From: Pseudomonas sp. AB6
GTDB taxonomy: Bacteria > Pseudomonadota > Gammaproteobacteria > Pseudomonadales > Pseudomonadaceae
Length of the DNA: 64,000 nt
NCBI RefSeq assembly: GCF_034314105.1
Contig: NZ_JAVIWJ010000001.1
Location: 2,419,501-2,483,500, forward strand
Direction: 5' to 3'
The translations under genes and the position numbers were made by a program. The notes below the pieces were generated by a model that ran no database searches, was not told where the DNA came from, and worked only from the letters and a program-made list of their open reading frames with translations. Of the stretch, positions 29,388 to 37,880 are shown piece by piece (the first letter of the stretch is position 1; every line of letters starts with the position of its first letter).

Positions 29388-29408
29388 CTCTCTTTGTTAC
29401 AAAGAGAG
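29388..29408 (-). promoter_or_regulatory. Perfect hairpin/palindrome overlapping the csrA ribosome binding region
   Basis: Arms CTCTCTTTG and CAAAGAGAG pair perfectly around a 3-nt loop, ending 8 nt before the csrA ATG. In the mRNA the 3' arm supplies the only purine-rich Shine-Dalgarno-like stretch (AAAGAGAG), so the hairpin could gate translation; as DNA it could also be an operator. Confidence 0.6.
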
Positions 29409-29554
29409 AAGATTGCCCTGCCGGATCACCCTCTTCAATCCGTCGAAAGCAAATCAGTAACGCCCTTCGATGGCGCCAGACGGTTCCTACGGATTTGCCC
29501 TGTTTTTGGCTAAAGATAAGGGAAAAGTCCGTCTGTGCTGCCGGGTCTAGTCGC

Positions 29555-29887
29555 CTAGGATTGTGAGAGTCGAGGGCCAAACAGGATGACGCTGGCGCCG
29601 ATCACACACAACGCCGCGCCCAGCCAATCGGATGTCAACGGCCGAACTCGCTCGATTAATCCCAGCCAGCCAATCGACGCTACGATGTAGATTCCGCCAT
29701 ACGCGGCGTAGGCCCGACCGGCATACGTCGCTTCGACCCGCGTCAGTAGCAAGGCAAACAGCGTCAAGCTGACTAGCGCCGGAATCACCCATAGAACGCT
29801 TTTGCCCAACCGTAACCACGCCCAGAACGCATAACAGCCAGCAATCTCGAACAATGCTGCGAGGAAAAACCAAAGGTAATTGAGCAC
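29555..29887 (-). CDS. YnfA family small membrane protein (UPF0060)
   Basis: An inner-membrane protein of 110 residues with four hydrophobic helices: [57 protein letters not shown] and [17 protein letters not shown]. The [10 protein letters not shown] block is typical of YnfA. Family members resemble drug/metabolite transporters and have been linked to SMR-like efflux in enterics, but the function here is inferred only from the family. The start is GTG 29887, with GAG suitably placed upstream. The gap to csrA is 175 bp, so it may be independent. Confidence 0.9.
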   Translation of the reverse strand: MLNYLWFFLAALFEIAGCYAFWAWLRLGKSVLWVIPALVSLTLFALLLTRVEATYAGRAYAAYGGIYIVASIGWLGLIERVRPLTSDWLGAALCVIGASVILFGPRLSQS

Positions 29888-30017
29888 GGCGCAATCTCGC
29901 TGGGGTGAGTGGCGGTAACCCTAGCGAGATGGGCGCGGTAGAGCAAGGAATGCACGATTTCGAGTTGTTGTCGGACCGAATTCCAACCAACCGTCCGTTC
30001 TCCGTGCCAATTTCCGA

Positions 30018-30818
30018 TTACAACTTCGCCCGCATTTTGTCCGACATCGAGGCCATTTCGTCGTACATCAGCTGCGGGGTTTTCTGCTTCAATTGCCATG
30101 CCATGCGCCCTTGTTCGTGGGGCAAAATCATGAATTCGCCTTTGGCGACTTGTTTGAAGATGTAGTCCGCGATATCGCTGGCGCTGATCGGAGAGCTTTC
30201 CAGCAACTTGCCCACTTGGGCTTTCATCGCCGGTGTCGGGCCCCGAAAAGAATCAAGCAAGTTGGTCTGGAAAAACGACGGGCACACCACATGCACACTC
30301 ACATCCTGATGCCGCAACTCAATCAGCAAACTTTCCGACAATGCTACTACACCGGCTTTGGCTACGTTGTAGTTGCTCATGGCAGGGCCCTGCATTAACG
30401 CCGCCATTGACGCGATGTTAATAATTTTGCCTTTACTCGACTCCAGCAGCGGCAAGAATGCTTTGCAGCCTTTGACCACTCCCATCAGGTTGATCGCAAT
30501 CTGCCAGTCCCAATCTTCCAACGACAACTCGGCGAAGAACCCACCGGATGCTACACCGGCGTTATTGACGATGATGTCGATGCCACCGAGTTTCTTTTCA
30601 CACGCTTGGGCAAAAGCCGTAAGTTGGCTGTAATCGCGAACGTCACAGCGCTGTACAAACCCGTCACCGCCTGCCTCGCGCACTAATTTCAGGGTTTCCT
30701 GCAGGCCGGGTTCGCTGACATCCGACAACGCCAATTGCCAGCCTTCGCGGGCCCAGCGCAGCGCGATTTCACGACCCAGGCCCGACCCGGCACCGGTGAT
30801 CATCATGCGATTTTGCAT
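30018..30818 (-). CDS. SDR family NAD(P)-dependent oxidoreductase
   Basis: A classical short-chain dehydrogenase of 266 residues. The cofactor loop TGAGSGLG is near residue 8, NNAG follows at about 90, the catalytic Ser lies in IINIASMAA, and YNVAK supplies Tyr and Lys near 154-158. The acid after beta-2 (ALSDVSE) is Asp, which in this family usually goes with NAD preference, though this is not decisive. The C-terminus QLMYDEMASMSDKMRAKL is extended and charged. No pathway neighbour indicates the substrate; the flanking genes are a YnfA protein and a DUF2784 protein. The enzyme class is certain, the substrate unknown. Confidence 0.93.
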   Translation of the reverse strand: MQNRMMITGAGSGLGREIALRWAREGWQLALSDVSEPGLQETLKLVREAGGDGFVQRCDVRDYSQLTAFAQACEKKLGGIDIIVNNAGVASGGFFAELSLEDWDWQIAINLMGVVKGCKAFLPLLESSKGKIINIASMAALMQGPAMSNYNVAKAGVVALSESLLIELRHQDVSVHVVCPSFFQTNLLDSFRGPTPAMKAQVGKLLESSPISASDIADYIFKQVAKGEFMILPHEQGRMAWQLKQKTPQLMYDEMASMSDKMRAKL

Positions 30819-30924
30819 AAGGGACTGCCTTGTTGTTCTGGGGAAGATGAGCCGCAGTGTAGCGAAGGACTTCGCTGCCGCGCCCTACCATCAGAATGCT
30901 GAATGCCAAGGGCAAACCCGCAGG

Positions 30925-31302
30925 TTATAAGGCTTTGTGCCGAGACCGGTAGGCACATAAAACCCAAACATACACCGCCGCATTTATCACCACTACGATA
31001 GCGCCCAACCCTAGCTGTAACTGCGGCGTGAGGCCTGCTGGATATATCAGCGCAATCAAGTAATGCTCGATGAAGTCGCCGTTATAGCCCTGCTCACCGG
31101 CCCGCAACCGTAACGCGTTTTCAAGTGGAGTAAGGGGGCAATACAGGTGAAAGAATTCCACTACCGCACCCCACACGACGGCCGGGACGTGTAATGCCAT
31201 CAACCAGCGCCAACGAATGATCAGCACGCCACCCGTTACCACAAAAGCGATGAACAAAAGGTGTAAGACCATTACCGCGTCGGCCGCCAAGCGATAAACC
31301 AT
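30925..31302 (-). CDS. DUF2784 membrane protein
   Basis: A 125-residue polytopic membrane protein with about four helices (AADAVMVLHLLFIAFVVTGG, WLMALHVPAVVWGAVVEFF, FIEHYLIALIYPAGL, LGAIVVVINAAVYVWVLCAY). The motif VVEFFHLYCPLTPLENALR, with Cys-Pro-Leu-Thr, is the hallmark of DUF2784. The function of the family is unknown. It is transcribed on its own, divergent from the small DUF3309 gene across a strongly AT-rich gap. Confidence 0.88.
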   Translation of the reverse strand: MVYRLAADAVMVLHLLFIAFVVTGGVLIIRWRWLMALHVPAVVWGAVVEFFHLYCPLTPLENALRLRAGEQGYNGDFIEHYLIALIYPAGLTPQLQLGLGAIVVVINAAVYVWVLCAYRSRHKAL

Positions 31303-31451
31303 ATTTCACACTCTTCTAAATTTTTACTTAAAAAGTTACGGACTTTTTTAAAACGCCAAGGGTCGGAATATTCACGCAGTACACGTTTACGCCTTGGGCG
31401 GGTAGCGTGCGATCTGTAGAAGCCATCCATCAAGAAAAGAAGGAACTCATC

Positions 31452-31610
31452 ATGGGCATCGGCACTATTCTTATCATCATCCTGATCCTCCTGCTCGTTG
31501 GCGGTCTACCAGTATTTCCACACTCCAGAAGCTGGGGTTATGGTCCTTCGGGCATCATCGGTACGGTCTTGGTCATCTTATTGATATTGGTCTTGCTCGG
31601 CAGGATTTAG
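31452..31610 (+). CDS. DUF3309 small membrane protein
   Basis: A 52-residue peptide with two hydrophobic helices (IGTILIIILILLLVGGLP and IIGTVLVILLILVLLG) joined by a short SRSWGYGPSG loop, the conserved signature of DUF3309. I start at ATG 31452, preceded by AAGAAGGAACT; the longer frame from 31407 adds a charged, non-conserved leader. The genes of this family are short, often stress-responsive and uncharacterised. A strong bidirectional terminator follows at 31648. Confidence 0.85.
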   Translation: MGIGTILIIILILLLVGGLPVFPHSRSWGYGPSGIIGTVLVILLILVLLGRI

Positions 31611-31647
31611 TGCCTGTGGAGTCAAAATCCAGATAAAAAACGAAGTA

Positions 31648-31676
31648 AAAAAAAGCAGCCCTCGGGCTGCTTTTTT
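31648..31676. terminator. Bidirectional intrinsic terminator between DUF3309 and actP
   Basis: AAAAAAGCAGCCC-TC-GGGCTGCTTTTTT: a GC-rich stem flanked by A-run and T-run, so it can stop both the rightward DUF3309 transcript and the leftward actP transcript. Confidence 0.92.
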
Positions 31677-31696
31677 CGTTGCTGCTTTAAAGCGTG

Positions 31697-33355
31697 TTAG
31701 TGAGACACCGCACCGGTAGCCCCCAGACCTGTCTGGGAACGTACGAACTGCGGGAAGAACAAGGCACGTTCGCCCTCTGCCGCTTTCGATTTATCAGTCA
31801 CCGAGAAGAACCAGATACCGGCGAAAGATATGGCGATAGAGAACAGCGCCGGGTATTCATACGGGAAGACCGGCGTAGCGTGGTGCAGGATCTGCACCCA
31901 GATGGTAGGGCCGAGGATCATTAGGCCAACCGCTGTAATCAAGCCCATCCAGCCGCCGATCATGGCGCCACGGGTGGTCAGGTTCTTCCAGTACATGGAG
32001 AGCAGCAGTACCGGGAAGTTACAGCTTGCCGCGATGGAGAATGCCAAGCCAACCATAAACGCGATGTTCTGGTTTTCGAAGAGAATACCCAGGCCAATCG
32101 CTACGACTGCCAATACGATAGTGGTGATCTTCGAAACTCGAATCTCATCCTTCTCGTTGGCCTTGCCTTCTTTGATCACGCTGGCATACAGGTCATGGGA
32201 CACTGCCGACGCACCGGCCAGGGTCAGACCCGCAACCACTGCCAGGATGGTGGCGAACGCCACTGCCGAGATGAAGCCCAGGAACAGACTGCCACCGACC
32301 GCATCGGCCAAGTGGATCGCGGCCATGTTGTTACCGCCCAACAGAGCGCCTGCAGCGTCTTTAAAGGTTGGATTGGTACTGACCAGCAGGATCGCGCCGA
32401 AGCCGATGATGAAGGTCAAGATGTAGAAGTAGCCGATGAAACCCGTTGCGTAGAGCACCGATTTACGCGCTTCTTTAGCGTCGCCTACGGTGAAGAAGCG
32501 CATCAGGATATGGGGCAGGCCCGCAGTACCAAACATCAACGCCAGGCCCAACGAAATCGCCGAGACCGGATCTTTCACGAGCCCACCTGGGCTCATGATC
32601 GCTTCACCTTTAGGGTGAACTTTGATTGCCTCGGAGAACAGGGTGTTGAAGTCGAAGTTGACGTGTTTCATGACCATGATCGCCATGAATGTCGCGCCAG
32701 ACAGTAGCAGAACGGCCTTGATGATCTGTACCCACGTGGTGGCCAACATGCCGCCAAAGAGTACGTACATGCACATCAGAATTCCGACCAGGATCACCGC
32801 GACATAGTAGTCAAGTCCGAACAGCAACTGGATCAGCTTGCCGGCGCCAACCATCTGCGCGATCAAGTAGAACGCAACGACCACCAGCGAACCGCAGGCG
32901 GACAGGGTGCGGATTTCTTTTTGCTTGAGGCGATAGGACGCTACGTCAGCAAACGTGTATTTGCCCAAGTTACGCAGGCGCTCGGCGATCAAGAACAGAA
33001 TGATCGGCCAACCCACCAGGAAGCCAATCGAGTAGATCAAGCCGTCATAGCCAGAGGCGTACACCAGCGCGGAAATACCCAGGAAGGACGCCGCCGACAT
33101 GTAGTCGCCCGCGATGGCCAAGCCGTTTTGCAAACCGGTGATTTTGCCGCCCGCTGCGTAGTAGTCCGCTGCCGACTTAGTGCGCTTGGAAGCCCAATAA
33201 GTAATGCAAAGGGTGATACCCACGAACAGGACGAACATGACGATCGCCGATACGTTTAAGGGTTGTTTTTGCACAGCTCCAGTGAGGGCCTCGGCCGCCC
33301 ACAGGCTCGGTGCGAATACTGCCAGGCCAAGGGCCGCTAGTAGACGCCGGATCAT
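31697..33355 (-). CDS. actP: Cation/acetate symporter ActP
   Basis: A sodium:solute symporter of 552 residues for short monocarboxylates such as acetate. There is an N-terminal signal-like helix ([23 protein letters not shown]) and about 13 transmembrane segments. SSF-family blocks visible are [29 protein letters not shown] near 68-96 and the GLAIAGD/SAASF pair. Its ATG overlaps the stop of the DUF485 gene by 4 bp (ATGA), the usual yjcH-actP arrangement. In Pseudomonas a paralogue of this pair sits beside betX, as here. So the in-vivo substrate could be acetate or another carboxylate taken up with betaine metabolism. Confidence 0.93.
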   Translation of the reverse strand: MIRRLLAALGLAVFAPSLWAAEALTGAVQKQPLNVSAIVMFVLFVGITLCITYWASKRTKSAADYYAAGGKITGLQNGLAIAGDYMSAASFLGISALVYASGYDGLIYSIGFLVGWPIILFLIAERLRNLGKYTFADVASYRLKQKEIRTLSACGSLVVVAFYLIAQMVGAGKLIQLLFGLDYYVAVILVGILMCMYVLFGGMLATTWVQIIKAVLLLSGATFMAIMVMKHVNFDFNTLFSEAIKVHPKGEAIMSPGGLVKDPVSAISLGLALMFGTAGLPHILMRFFTVGDAKEARKSVLYATGFIGYFYILTFIIGFGAILLVSTNPTFKDAAGALLGGNNMAAIHLADAVGGSLFLGFISAVAFATILAVVAGLTLAGASAVSHDLYASVIKEGKANEKDEIRVSKITTIVLAVVAIGLGILFENQNIAFMVGLAFSIAASCNFPVLLLSMYWKNLTTRGAMIGGWMGLITAVGLMILGPTIWVQILHHATPVFPYEYPALFSIAISFAGIWFFSVTDKSKAAEGERALFFPQFVRSQTGLGATGAVSH

Positions 33356-33663
33356 TGCTGAGCCTCCTTGAGAATTGCCTTGTTGAGGTCGTCAAATTCA
33401 CCATTAGCGCGGTGAACGTAGATCGCGGTCAGTACAAACGCTGAAAGAATCAGCCCTACACCGATGGGGATTCCCCACGTGATCGATGAACCAGGACTTA
33501 TTTTCGCCCCGAGTACATGCGGCCCATAAGCAATTAGAAAGATGAAGGCGGCGTAAAGCCCGAGCATGATCGCCGAGAGTATCCAGGCGAAACGTTCTCT
33601 CTTCGAAACCAGCTCCTTGAAAAGCGGGCTGTTTTGAATCGAGAGGTAAATGCTGTCGTTCAT
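33352..33663 (-). CDS. DUF485 inner membrane protein (YjcH type)
   Basis: 103 residues with two transmembrane helices ([22 protein letters not shown] and [21 protein letters not shown]) followed by the charged [19 protein letters not shown] end, the DUF485 signature. The start is ATG 33663 with GAGG 8 nt upstream; an in-frame upstream codon adds six residues without support. Translation is coupled to actP through an ATGA overlap. The protein is thought to accompany the symporter, but its own role is unproven. Confidence 0.9.
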   Translation of the reverse strand: MNDSIYLSIQNSPLFKELVSKRERFAWILSAIMLGLYAAFIFLIAYGPHVLGAKISPGSSITWGIPIGVGLILSAFVLTAIYVHRANGEFDDLNKAILKEAQQ

Positions 33664-33846
33664 TATTTTTATCCTCAGCACAGATTAGATGTAACGCATT
33701 GCACTTTAGTCTGCTCTAGCCCGCACTCCAGACGACCTTAGTAGTAGAAACACAATCATCGCGAAAGTCGTCAGTGCATGACCAAGCGTAGTGTCTGGGA
33801 GGATTTACGAAGGGGATTGACGCGAAGAATTTCAGAATGAAAGCGA

Positions 33847-33878
33847 AAGGCCATCTGGCGATAACGACAGATGGCCTT
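33847..33878 (-). terminator. Terminator of the betaine-binding protein gene
   Basis: An 11-bp perfect stem, AAGGCCATCTG / CAGATGGCCTT, with a 10-nt loop, 30 bp past the stop of the gene at 33909. In the leftward direction it is followed by a T-rich TTTCGCTTT. Confidence 0.85.
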
Positions 33879-33908
33879 CAAAGGCCCTAGTTAGACGCGT
33901 TCAGGCGA

Positions 33909-34763
33909 TTACTTGGTCCACTCAGCAACACGATCCGGATGCTTGGCAACCCAGTCCTTGGCGGCGGCTTCAGGCTTGGCGCCGTCTTGAATAGCGAGCA
34001 TGACTTCACCGATTTCATCTTTAGAAGCCCATTGGAATTTTTTCAGGAACGCGACCACTTCAGGTGCTTTCTTCTCAAGGCCCAGGCTACCGATGCTGTC
34101 AACCGTCTCAGCAGCGCCATAAACACCTTTTGGATCTTCAAGGAACTTCAACTTCCACTTGGCAAACATCCAGTGCGGAACCCAGCCGGTCACGGCGATG
34201 GATTCATGTTTGTTTTCCGCACGGGTCAGTTCAGAAATCATGGCAGCACCGGAGCTAGCCTGCAGTTTGTAGCCGGTCAGGTCGTAGTCTTTGATCGCCT
34301 GATCGGTTTTGAGCATCACACCCGAACCGGCGTCGATCCCGACGATTTTGTTTTTGAAGGAGGTGTCCGTTTTCAGGTCGGCGATGCTATTGGCTTTTAC
34401 GTACTCAGGAACGATTAGACCGATTTTTGCGTCTTTGAAATTAGGACCGTAATCGACAACCAAGTCCTTGTTCTTGGTCCAATATTCCCCGTGAGTCACG
34501 GGCAGCCAAGCCGAAAGCATGGCGTCGAGTTTTCCAGTAGCAATACCTTGCCACATGATCCCGGTCGCAACTGCTTGAAGTTTGACTGGATAACCGAGCT
34601 TTTGCTCAATCACCTGGGCGGCTACGTTGGTGGTCGCAACGCTGTCGGACCAGCCATCAACATAGCCGATGGAAAGTTCGGGTTTTGCATCTGCAAGGGC
34701 CAGAGTGGAGCTGATCGCCAGTGCCAAAGCAGCACCTGCGCCAAGGATTAGTCGCATCTTCAT
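33909..34763 (-). CDS. betX: Glycine betaine-binding periplasmic protein (BetX type, OpuAC family)
   Basis: An exported solute-binding protein of 284 residues. Signal peptide: MKMRLILGAGAALALAISSTLALADA, cut near residue 25. OpuAC-type features are the early GYVDGWSDSVATTNVAAQVIE, MLSAWLPVTHGEYW and VTGWVPHWMFAKWKLKFLEDP, whose Trp residues form the cage for quaternary ammonium groups. No permease or ATPase lies beside it, so it is an orphan that must dock on a transporter encoded elsewhere. The neighbouring DUF485-actP pair on the same strand matches the remembered P. aeruginosa order around betX. Substrate specificity (betaine rather than choline or carnitine) is inferred from that synteny. 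Confidence 0.82.
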   Translation of the reverse strand: MKMRLILGAGAALALAISSTLALADAKPELSIGYVDGWSDSVATTNVAAQVIEQKLGYPVKLQAVATGIMWQGIATGKLDAMLSAWLPVTHGEYWTKNKDLVVDYGPNFKDAKIGLIVPEYVKANSIADLKTDTSFKNKIVGIDAGSGVMLKTDQAIKDYDLTGYKLQASSGAAMISELTRAENKHESIAVTGWVPHWMFAKWKLKFLEDPKGVYGAAETVDSIGSLGLEKKAPEVVAFLKKFQWASKDEIGEVMLAIQDGAKPEAAAKDWVAKHPDRVAEWTK

Positions 34764-35140
34764 CGTTACTTCCCCAAATGCTGCGCCCGACGAGTGTCGG
34801 GCATCTTTAACGTTTTTTTAAGGGACCGCTGTTATGCCCGGTTCTGGAGCGCTGCCGCCCCTTTACGTCTCACCTGTTCGCCGCTAGCAACAGTAGCGGT
34901 GTGCTGGCGCCCTGATAATCAACCTGCGATGGGAACGTTCCTGCTCTGTCAGCGACCTCAAGGCAGCGAGAAACGACATCGCCATGCTACTAACGACAAA
35001 CCGACGCAAATAAATGATCAGCTCCGCCCGAACCTTGCATGTCTTTTTGCATTACCCCCCTTCACCAAATGCCCAGGGTCTCTCCAGCCTCAGGATAAAT
35101 ACAGGTAACATGCCGGCCTTCGCCCTATTTCGGCCCCGTC
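34764..35140. other. Gene-free divergent region betX / GH17 gene
   Basis: 377 bp between the divergent betX and GH17 genes. It must hold both promoters. Short frames across it lack ribosome binding sites and homology. I see no clear operator or RNA. Confidence 0.5.
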
Positions 35141-36700
35141 ATGCCCGCCATTTCACGCTTTCCCGTTGCACCCTATCTATTCGCCTGTGTACTGGCCCTG
35201 ATCGCCATGAGTGGCTTTTGGTACGGTTTGGGCAAGCCGGTTATCCTGCCCGACGCCGCCACCCCTACGCATAAATTGCAATGCGCGTCGTACACCCCCT
35301 TCGATAAAGACCAATCGCCGTTCGATCAACCATTCAAGCTGCGCCCAGAGCGGATGGACGCCGACCTTGCGCTGCTTGCGAAAAACTTCCAATGCATTCG
35401 CACCTACTCAATGACTGGTCTGGAAGACATTCCTACGCTGGCGCGTAAACACGGCTTGAAATTGATGATTGGAGCCTGGGTCAATGCTAATCCGGTGGAC
35501 ACCGCAATAGAGATCAAAGCGCTGATCGCTTCGGCTAATACCAACGCTGATGTGGTGACGACGGTAATCGTTGGTAACGAAACCTTACTGCGTAAGGAAG
35601 TGACCGGCGCGCAGTTGGTCAAACTCATCCGGGAGGTCAAAAGCCAAGTCAAGCAGCCGGTCACCTACGCCGACGTTTGGGACTTTTGGCTGCAATACCC
35701 GGAAGTCGCTCCAGCGGTGGATTTCCTGACGATTCACCTGTTGCCGTACTGGGAAGACAATCCAAGTGGCATTGATGATGCGTTGCAACATGTCGCGCAA
35801 GTTCGTGAAACCTTCGGCAAACGCTTTGCCCCCAAAGACATCATGATTGGGGAGACCGGCTGGCCCAGCGAAGGCCGCCAACGAGAAACAGCGCTACCCA
35901 GCCGAGCTAACGAAGCACGCTTTATTCGTGGCTTTGTCGCTATGGCAGAAAAGAACGGTTGGCGTTACAACTTGATCGAAGCCTTCGACCAACCCTGGAA
36001 GCGCGCCGCCGAAGGCGCGGTGGGTGGTTACTGGGGATTGTTCGACGCAGATCGTCAAGAAAAAGGGGTGCTCGCAGGCCCGGTATCGAATCTGACGTAT
36101 TGGCCGTTTTGGCTGTCGATCAGTGGCGCACTATTCGTTTTGACCCTGGTGGTGGCCGGACGGGTGTCGACCACCCGTTCAGCGCTGGTCTTGCCATTGC
36201 TGGCCGCGTTGGGCGCTTGCTGCATTGGCACTTGGGGTGAGTTGGCGCGGGTCACCGCCCGCTTTGCCGGGGAGTGGGTCTGGGCGACAGCGTTAGTCGG
36301 ATTGAATCTGATGGTGCTCGCCCACGCGGCGTTGACGCTTTCGGCAAAAGACGGCTGGCGGGGACGTGCATTCATCTGGTTCCAAGCTCGCGCTGGTTGG
36401 TGGGTAGCGGCTACAGGCTTTGTCGCGGCCGTTATGATGTTGGCGCTGGTGTTCGACGCGCGTTACCGCAGCTTCCCAACAGCGGCGCTGTTGCTCCCGG
36501 CGGTGTTCTATCTATTTCGGCCGGTGGCAGTGCCACGCAGAGAGATTGCCCTGCTGACGTTTATCGTCGGTGCAGGTATCGCGCCGCAGTTGTACCAAGA
36601 AGGGTTGCTCAACCAACAGGCTTGGGGTTGGGCGCTGGTCAGCCTGCTTGCTACCGCCGCACTCTGGCGCTGCCTGCGAGTGCGTAACCGACCTTTGTGA
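35141..36700 (+). CDS. GH17-type membrane-anchored beta-glucan enzyme
   Basis: 519 residues. One N-terminal transmembrane segment (about 8-28) leads to a glycoside hydrolase family 17-like catalytic domain (about 45-305). This has IRTYS near 85, the likely acid/base Glu in VGNETLLR, the likely nucleophile Glu in GETGWPSEG, and FDQPWKR/YWGLFD near its end. The C-terminal 200 residues form six or so membrane helices. Such proteins in Pseudomonas act as glucan transferases in periplasmic or cyclic beta-glucan synthesis, so 'glucan synthase' annotations are common; no glycosyltransferase domain is visible here. The gene is monocistronic and its 3' end abuts the sigma-54 promoter of the small RNA. 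Confidence 0.85.
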   Translation: MPAISRFPVAPYLFACVLALIAMSGFWYGLGKPVILPDAATPTHKLQCASYTPFDKDQSPFDQPFKLRPERMDADLALLAKNFQCIRTYSMTGLEDIPTLARKHGLKLMIGAWVNANPVDTAIEIKALIASANTNADVVTTVIVGNETLLRKEVTGAQLVKLIREVKSQVKQPVTYADVWDFWLQYPEVAPAVDFLTIHLLPYWEDNPSGIDDALQHVAQVRETFGKRFAPKDIMIGETGWPSEGRQRETALPSRANEARFIRGFVAMAEKNGWRYNLIEAFDQPWKRAAEGAVGGYWGLFDADRQEKGVLAGPVSNLTYWPFWLSISGALFVLTLVVAGRVSTTRSALVLPLLAALGACCIGTWGELARVTARFAGEWVWATALVGLNLMVLAHAALTLSAKDGWRGRAFIWFQARAGWWVAATGFVAAVMMLALVFDARYRSFPTAALLLPAVFYLFRPVAVPRREIALLTFIVGAGIAPQLYQEGLLNQQAWGWALVSLLATAALWRCLRVRNRPL

Positions 36701-36707
36701 AAATTGT

Positions 36708-36746
36708 GTTACCGGCCCCACAAAGGCCAATGTTTAACCGGGTAAT
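36708..36746. promoter_or_regulatory. Candidate activator (CbrB-type) site upstream of the sigma-54 promoter
   Basis: GTTACCGG (36708-36715) and CCGGGTAAT (36738-36746) are inverted relative to each other, about 120 and 90 bp upstream of the promoter. CbrB activates CrcZ-type RNAs from upstream elements, so this pair is the natural candidate. Assignment is inference. Confidence 0.45.
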
Positions 36747-36827
36747 ACGGAAACAAACACTGTTGAGTATGATGAGCTGTTAAAGTCTGAATTTTTTAAG
36801 TTATTGATTTATATGAAAATTATAAAG

Positions 36828-36845
36828 TTGGCATGGGTTCTGCTA
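36828..36845 (+). promoter_or_regulatory. Sigma-54 (RpoN) promoter of the CrcZ-like RNA
   Basis: TTGGCATGGGTTCTGCTA contains GG at 36830-36831 and GC at 36842-36843, separated by exactly 10 nt, the -24/-12 arrangement. Transcription should begin near 36855. Confidence 0.85.
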
Positions 36846-36854
36846 TCTCTACTG

Positions 36855-37220
36855 CATAACAAAAACAAGAAACGAAGCAGTACCCAATAAAAACAATACG
36901 TATCGGCTCTGACATAACAAGAACAACACGGACAGAGGCGTAGCTAACCGATTTTTTTGGAGTGGAAATGCTTTACCGGGGTTTCGATCCCACAACCGGG
37001 TAGAGAACAATAAAACTACCGTCAGGTAGCTCCCGAACTGGTTGGATCACGTGAGTGATGAAAGCAGGACAGCGCTCAAAAAAATACGTTTGCTCTTGAT
37101 CCCGAATGGGGATCGCACGAACTGCAGTAAGGGATTGGTCGCCAAAAACAATAACAGGCCGCCCTAAAATAATAAAAATAGAGCATGCAATACGATTAGA
37201 GGGGAGCTCAGGCTCCCCTC
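36855..37220 (+). ncRNA. CrcZ/CrcY/CrcX-type Hfq/Crc-sequestering small RNA
   Basis: About 365 nt with no credible reading frame. Six A-rich clusters contain AANAANAA words, the sites bound by Hfq with Crc in carbon catabolite repression: 36858-36873, 36886-36898, 36916-36927, 37006-37016, 37144-37155 and 37166-37180. A sigma-54 promoter lies just upstream and a GAGGGGAGC-TCAG-GCTCCCCTC hairpin at the 3' end. RNAs of this class titrate Hfq/Crc away from catabolic mRNAs when CbrAB is active. The flanking genes are GH17 and a small membrane protein, not cbrB and pcnB, so this is probably not CrcZ itself but a sister copy (CrcY or CrcX). Start and end are predicted. Confidence 0.85.
37199..37220 (+). 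terminator. 3' hairpin of the CrcZ-like RNA
   Basis: A 9-bp perfect stem, GAGGGGAGC / GCTCCCCTC, around the TCAG tetraloop. It ends the A-rich RNA region. There is no clear T-tract after it, so the exact 3' end is open. Confidence 0.65.
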
Positions 37221-37269
37221 AGTGCTGTCTGGGGTTTGAGAAAGAATTCACCGCGCTGTTACCTATCGC

Positions 37270-37644
37270 CTACAGCGCTTTGGCTCGACTGGCCCTGACT
37301 AATCGCAGCCCCGCAATCACCACCGCAAATACTGCAAGGCTCGCGCTGTAAAGTACCAACGCCGCAATACCGAACAGCATCGCCAGCACCGCCATTGCCC
37401 ATCCCACGCGACCCGGCAAGAATAACGCGATGAGCGACGTTATCAGTGCCGCCCAGCCCAAAGTGCCAAAGTGAATTATCAACCCAAGATTTGACCGCAC
37501 CTGGCACTGCCAATCCAATGCTTCATTGGCGCAAATGCCGACCCAGCGAGCGTCCTCCATCAACGAAAAGCGCACCCCGTAACTGGCGGCGAACCACAGT
37601 GGCAGAATAATAAGCAGCACAATCAGCGGCAAACGGCGGGACAT
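37270..37644 (-). CDS. Small integral membrane protein, unknown function
   Basis: 124 residues. ATG 37644 has GGAG 7 nt upstream, which decides it over longer frames reaching 37719. The protein has an N-terminal helix (LPLIVLLIILPLWFAASYGV), a short loop with two Cys (ICANEALDWQCQV), and three further helices (LGLIIHFGTLGWAALITSLIALFL, VGWAMAVLAMLFGIAALVLY, LAVFAVVIAGLRLV). I do not recognise the family. The loop Cys pair, if periplasmic, could form a disulphide. It is divergent from the hydrolase gene and convergent with the CrcZ-like RNA. Confidence 0.7.
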   Translation of the reverse strand: MSRRLPLIVLLIILPLWFAASYGVRFSLMEDARWVGICANEALDWQCQVRSNLGLIIHFGTLGWAALITSLIALFLPGRVGWAMAVLAMLFGIAALVLYSASLAVFAVVIAGLRLVRASRAKAL

Positions 37645-37880
37645 GCGGCACTCCAAAAAACAGCGAACAATCGCCAAATGGCGCCCAGCATAATCGCCCA
37701 ACGCCGGGATGCAAGACACTGACGCACGTTTGAGACCACGCGCACTGTTTATAGCGTGGGCGGACCGTGTATCTTCGCGACTTGATTAGGGGGCGTTTTC
37801 TTGCAAGTGCGGCACTTTGGCACTACACCCGTGGTCATAGCCTGCGTATCTCAACCTGCACTTTCCTAAGGGATCTAGTC

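Noticed and set aside
29380-29580. Extended 133-residue version of the CsrA paralogue
   Set aside because: The extension has no homology and would translate through the perfect hairpin.
34794-35274. Short frames between betX and the GH17 gene
   Set aside because: Poor ribosome binding sites, no recognisable domain, and overlap with the GH17 start.
36701-37269. Possible small protein gene in the A-rich interval
   Set aside because: The only frame of size, near 37106-37351, lies within the RNA and its hairpin and runs into the convergent gene; the RNA explains the region better.
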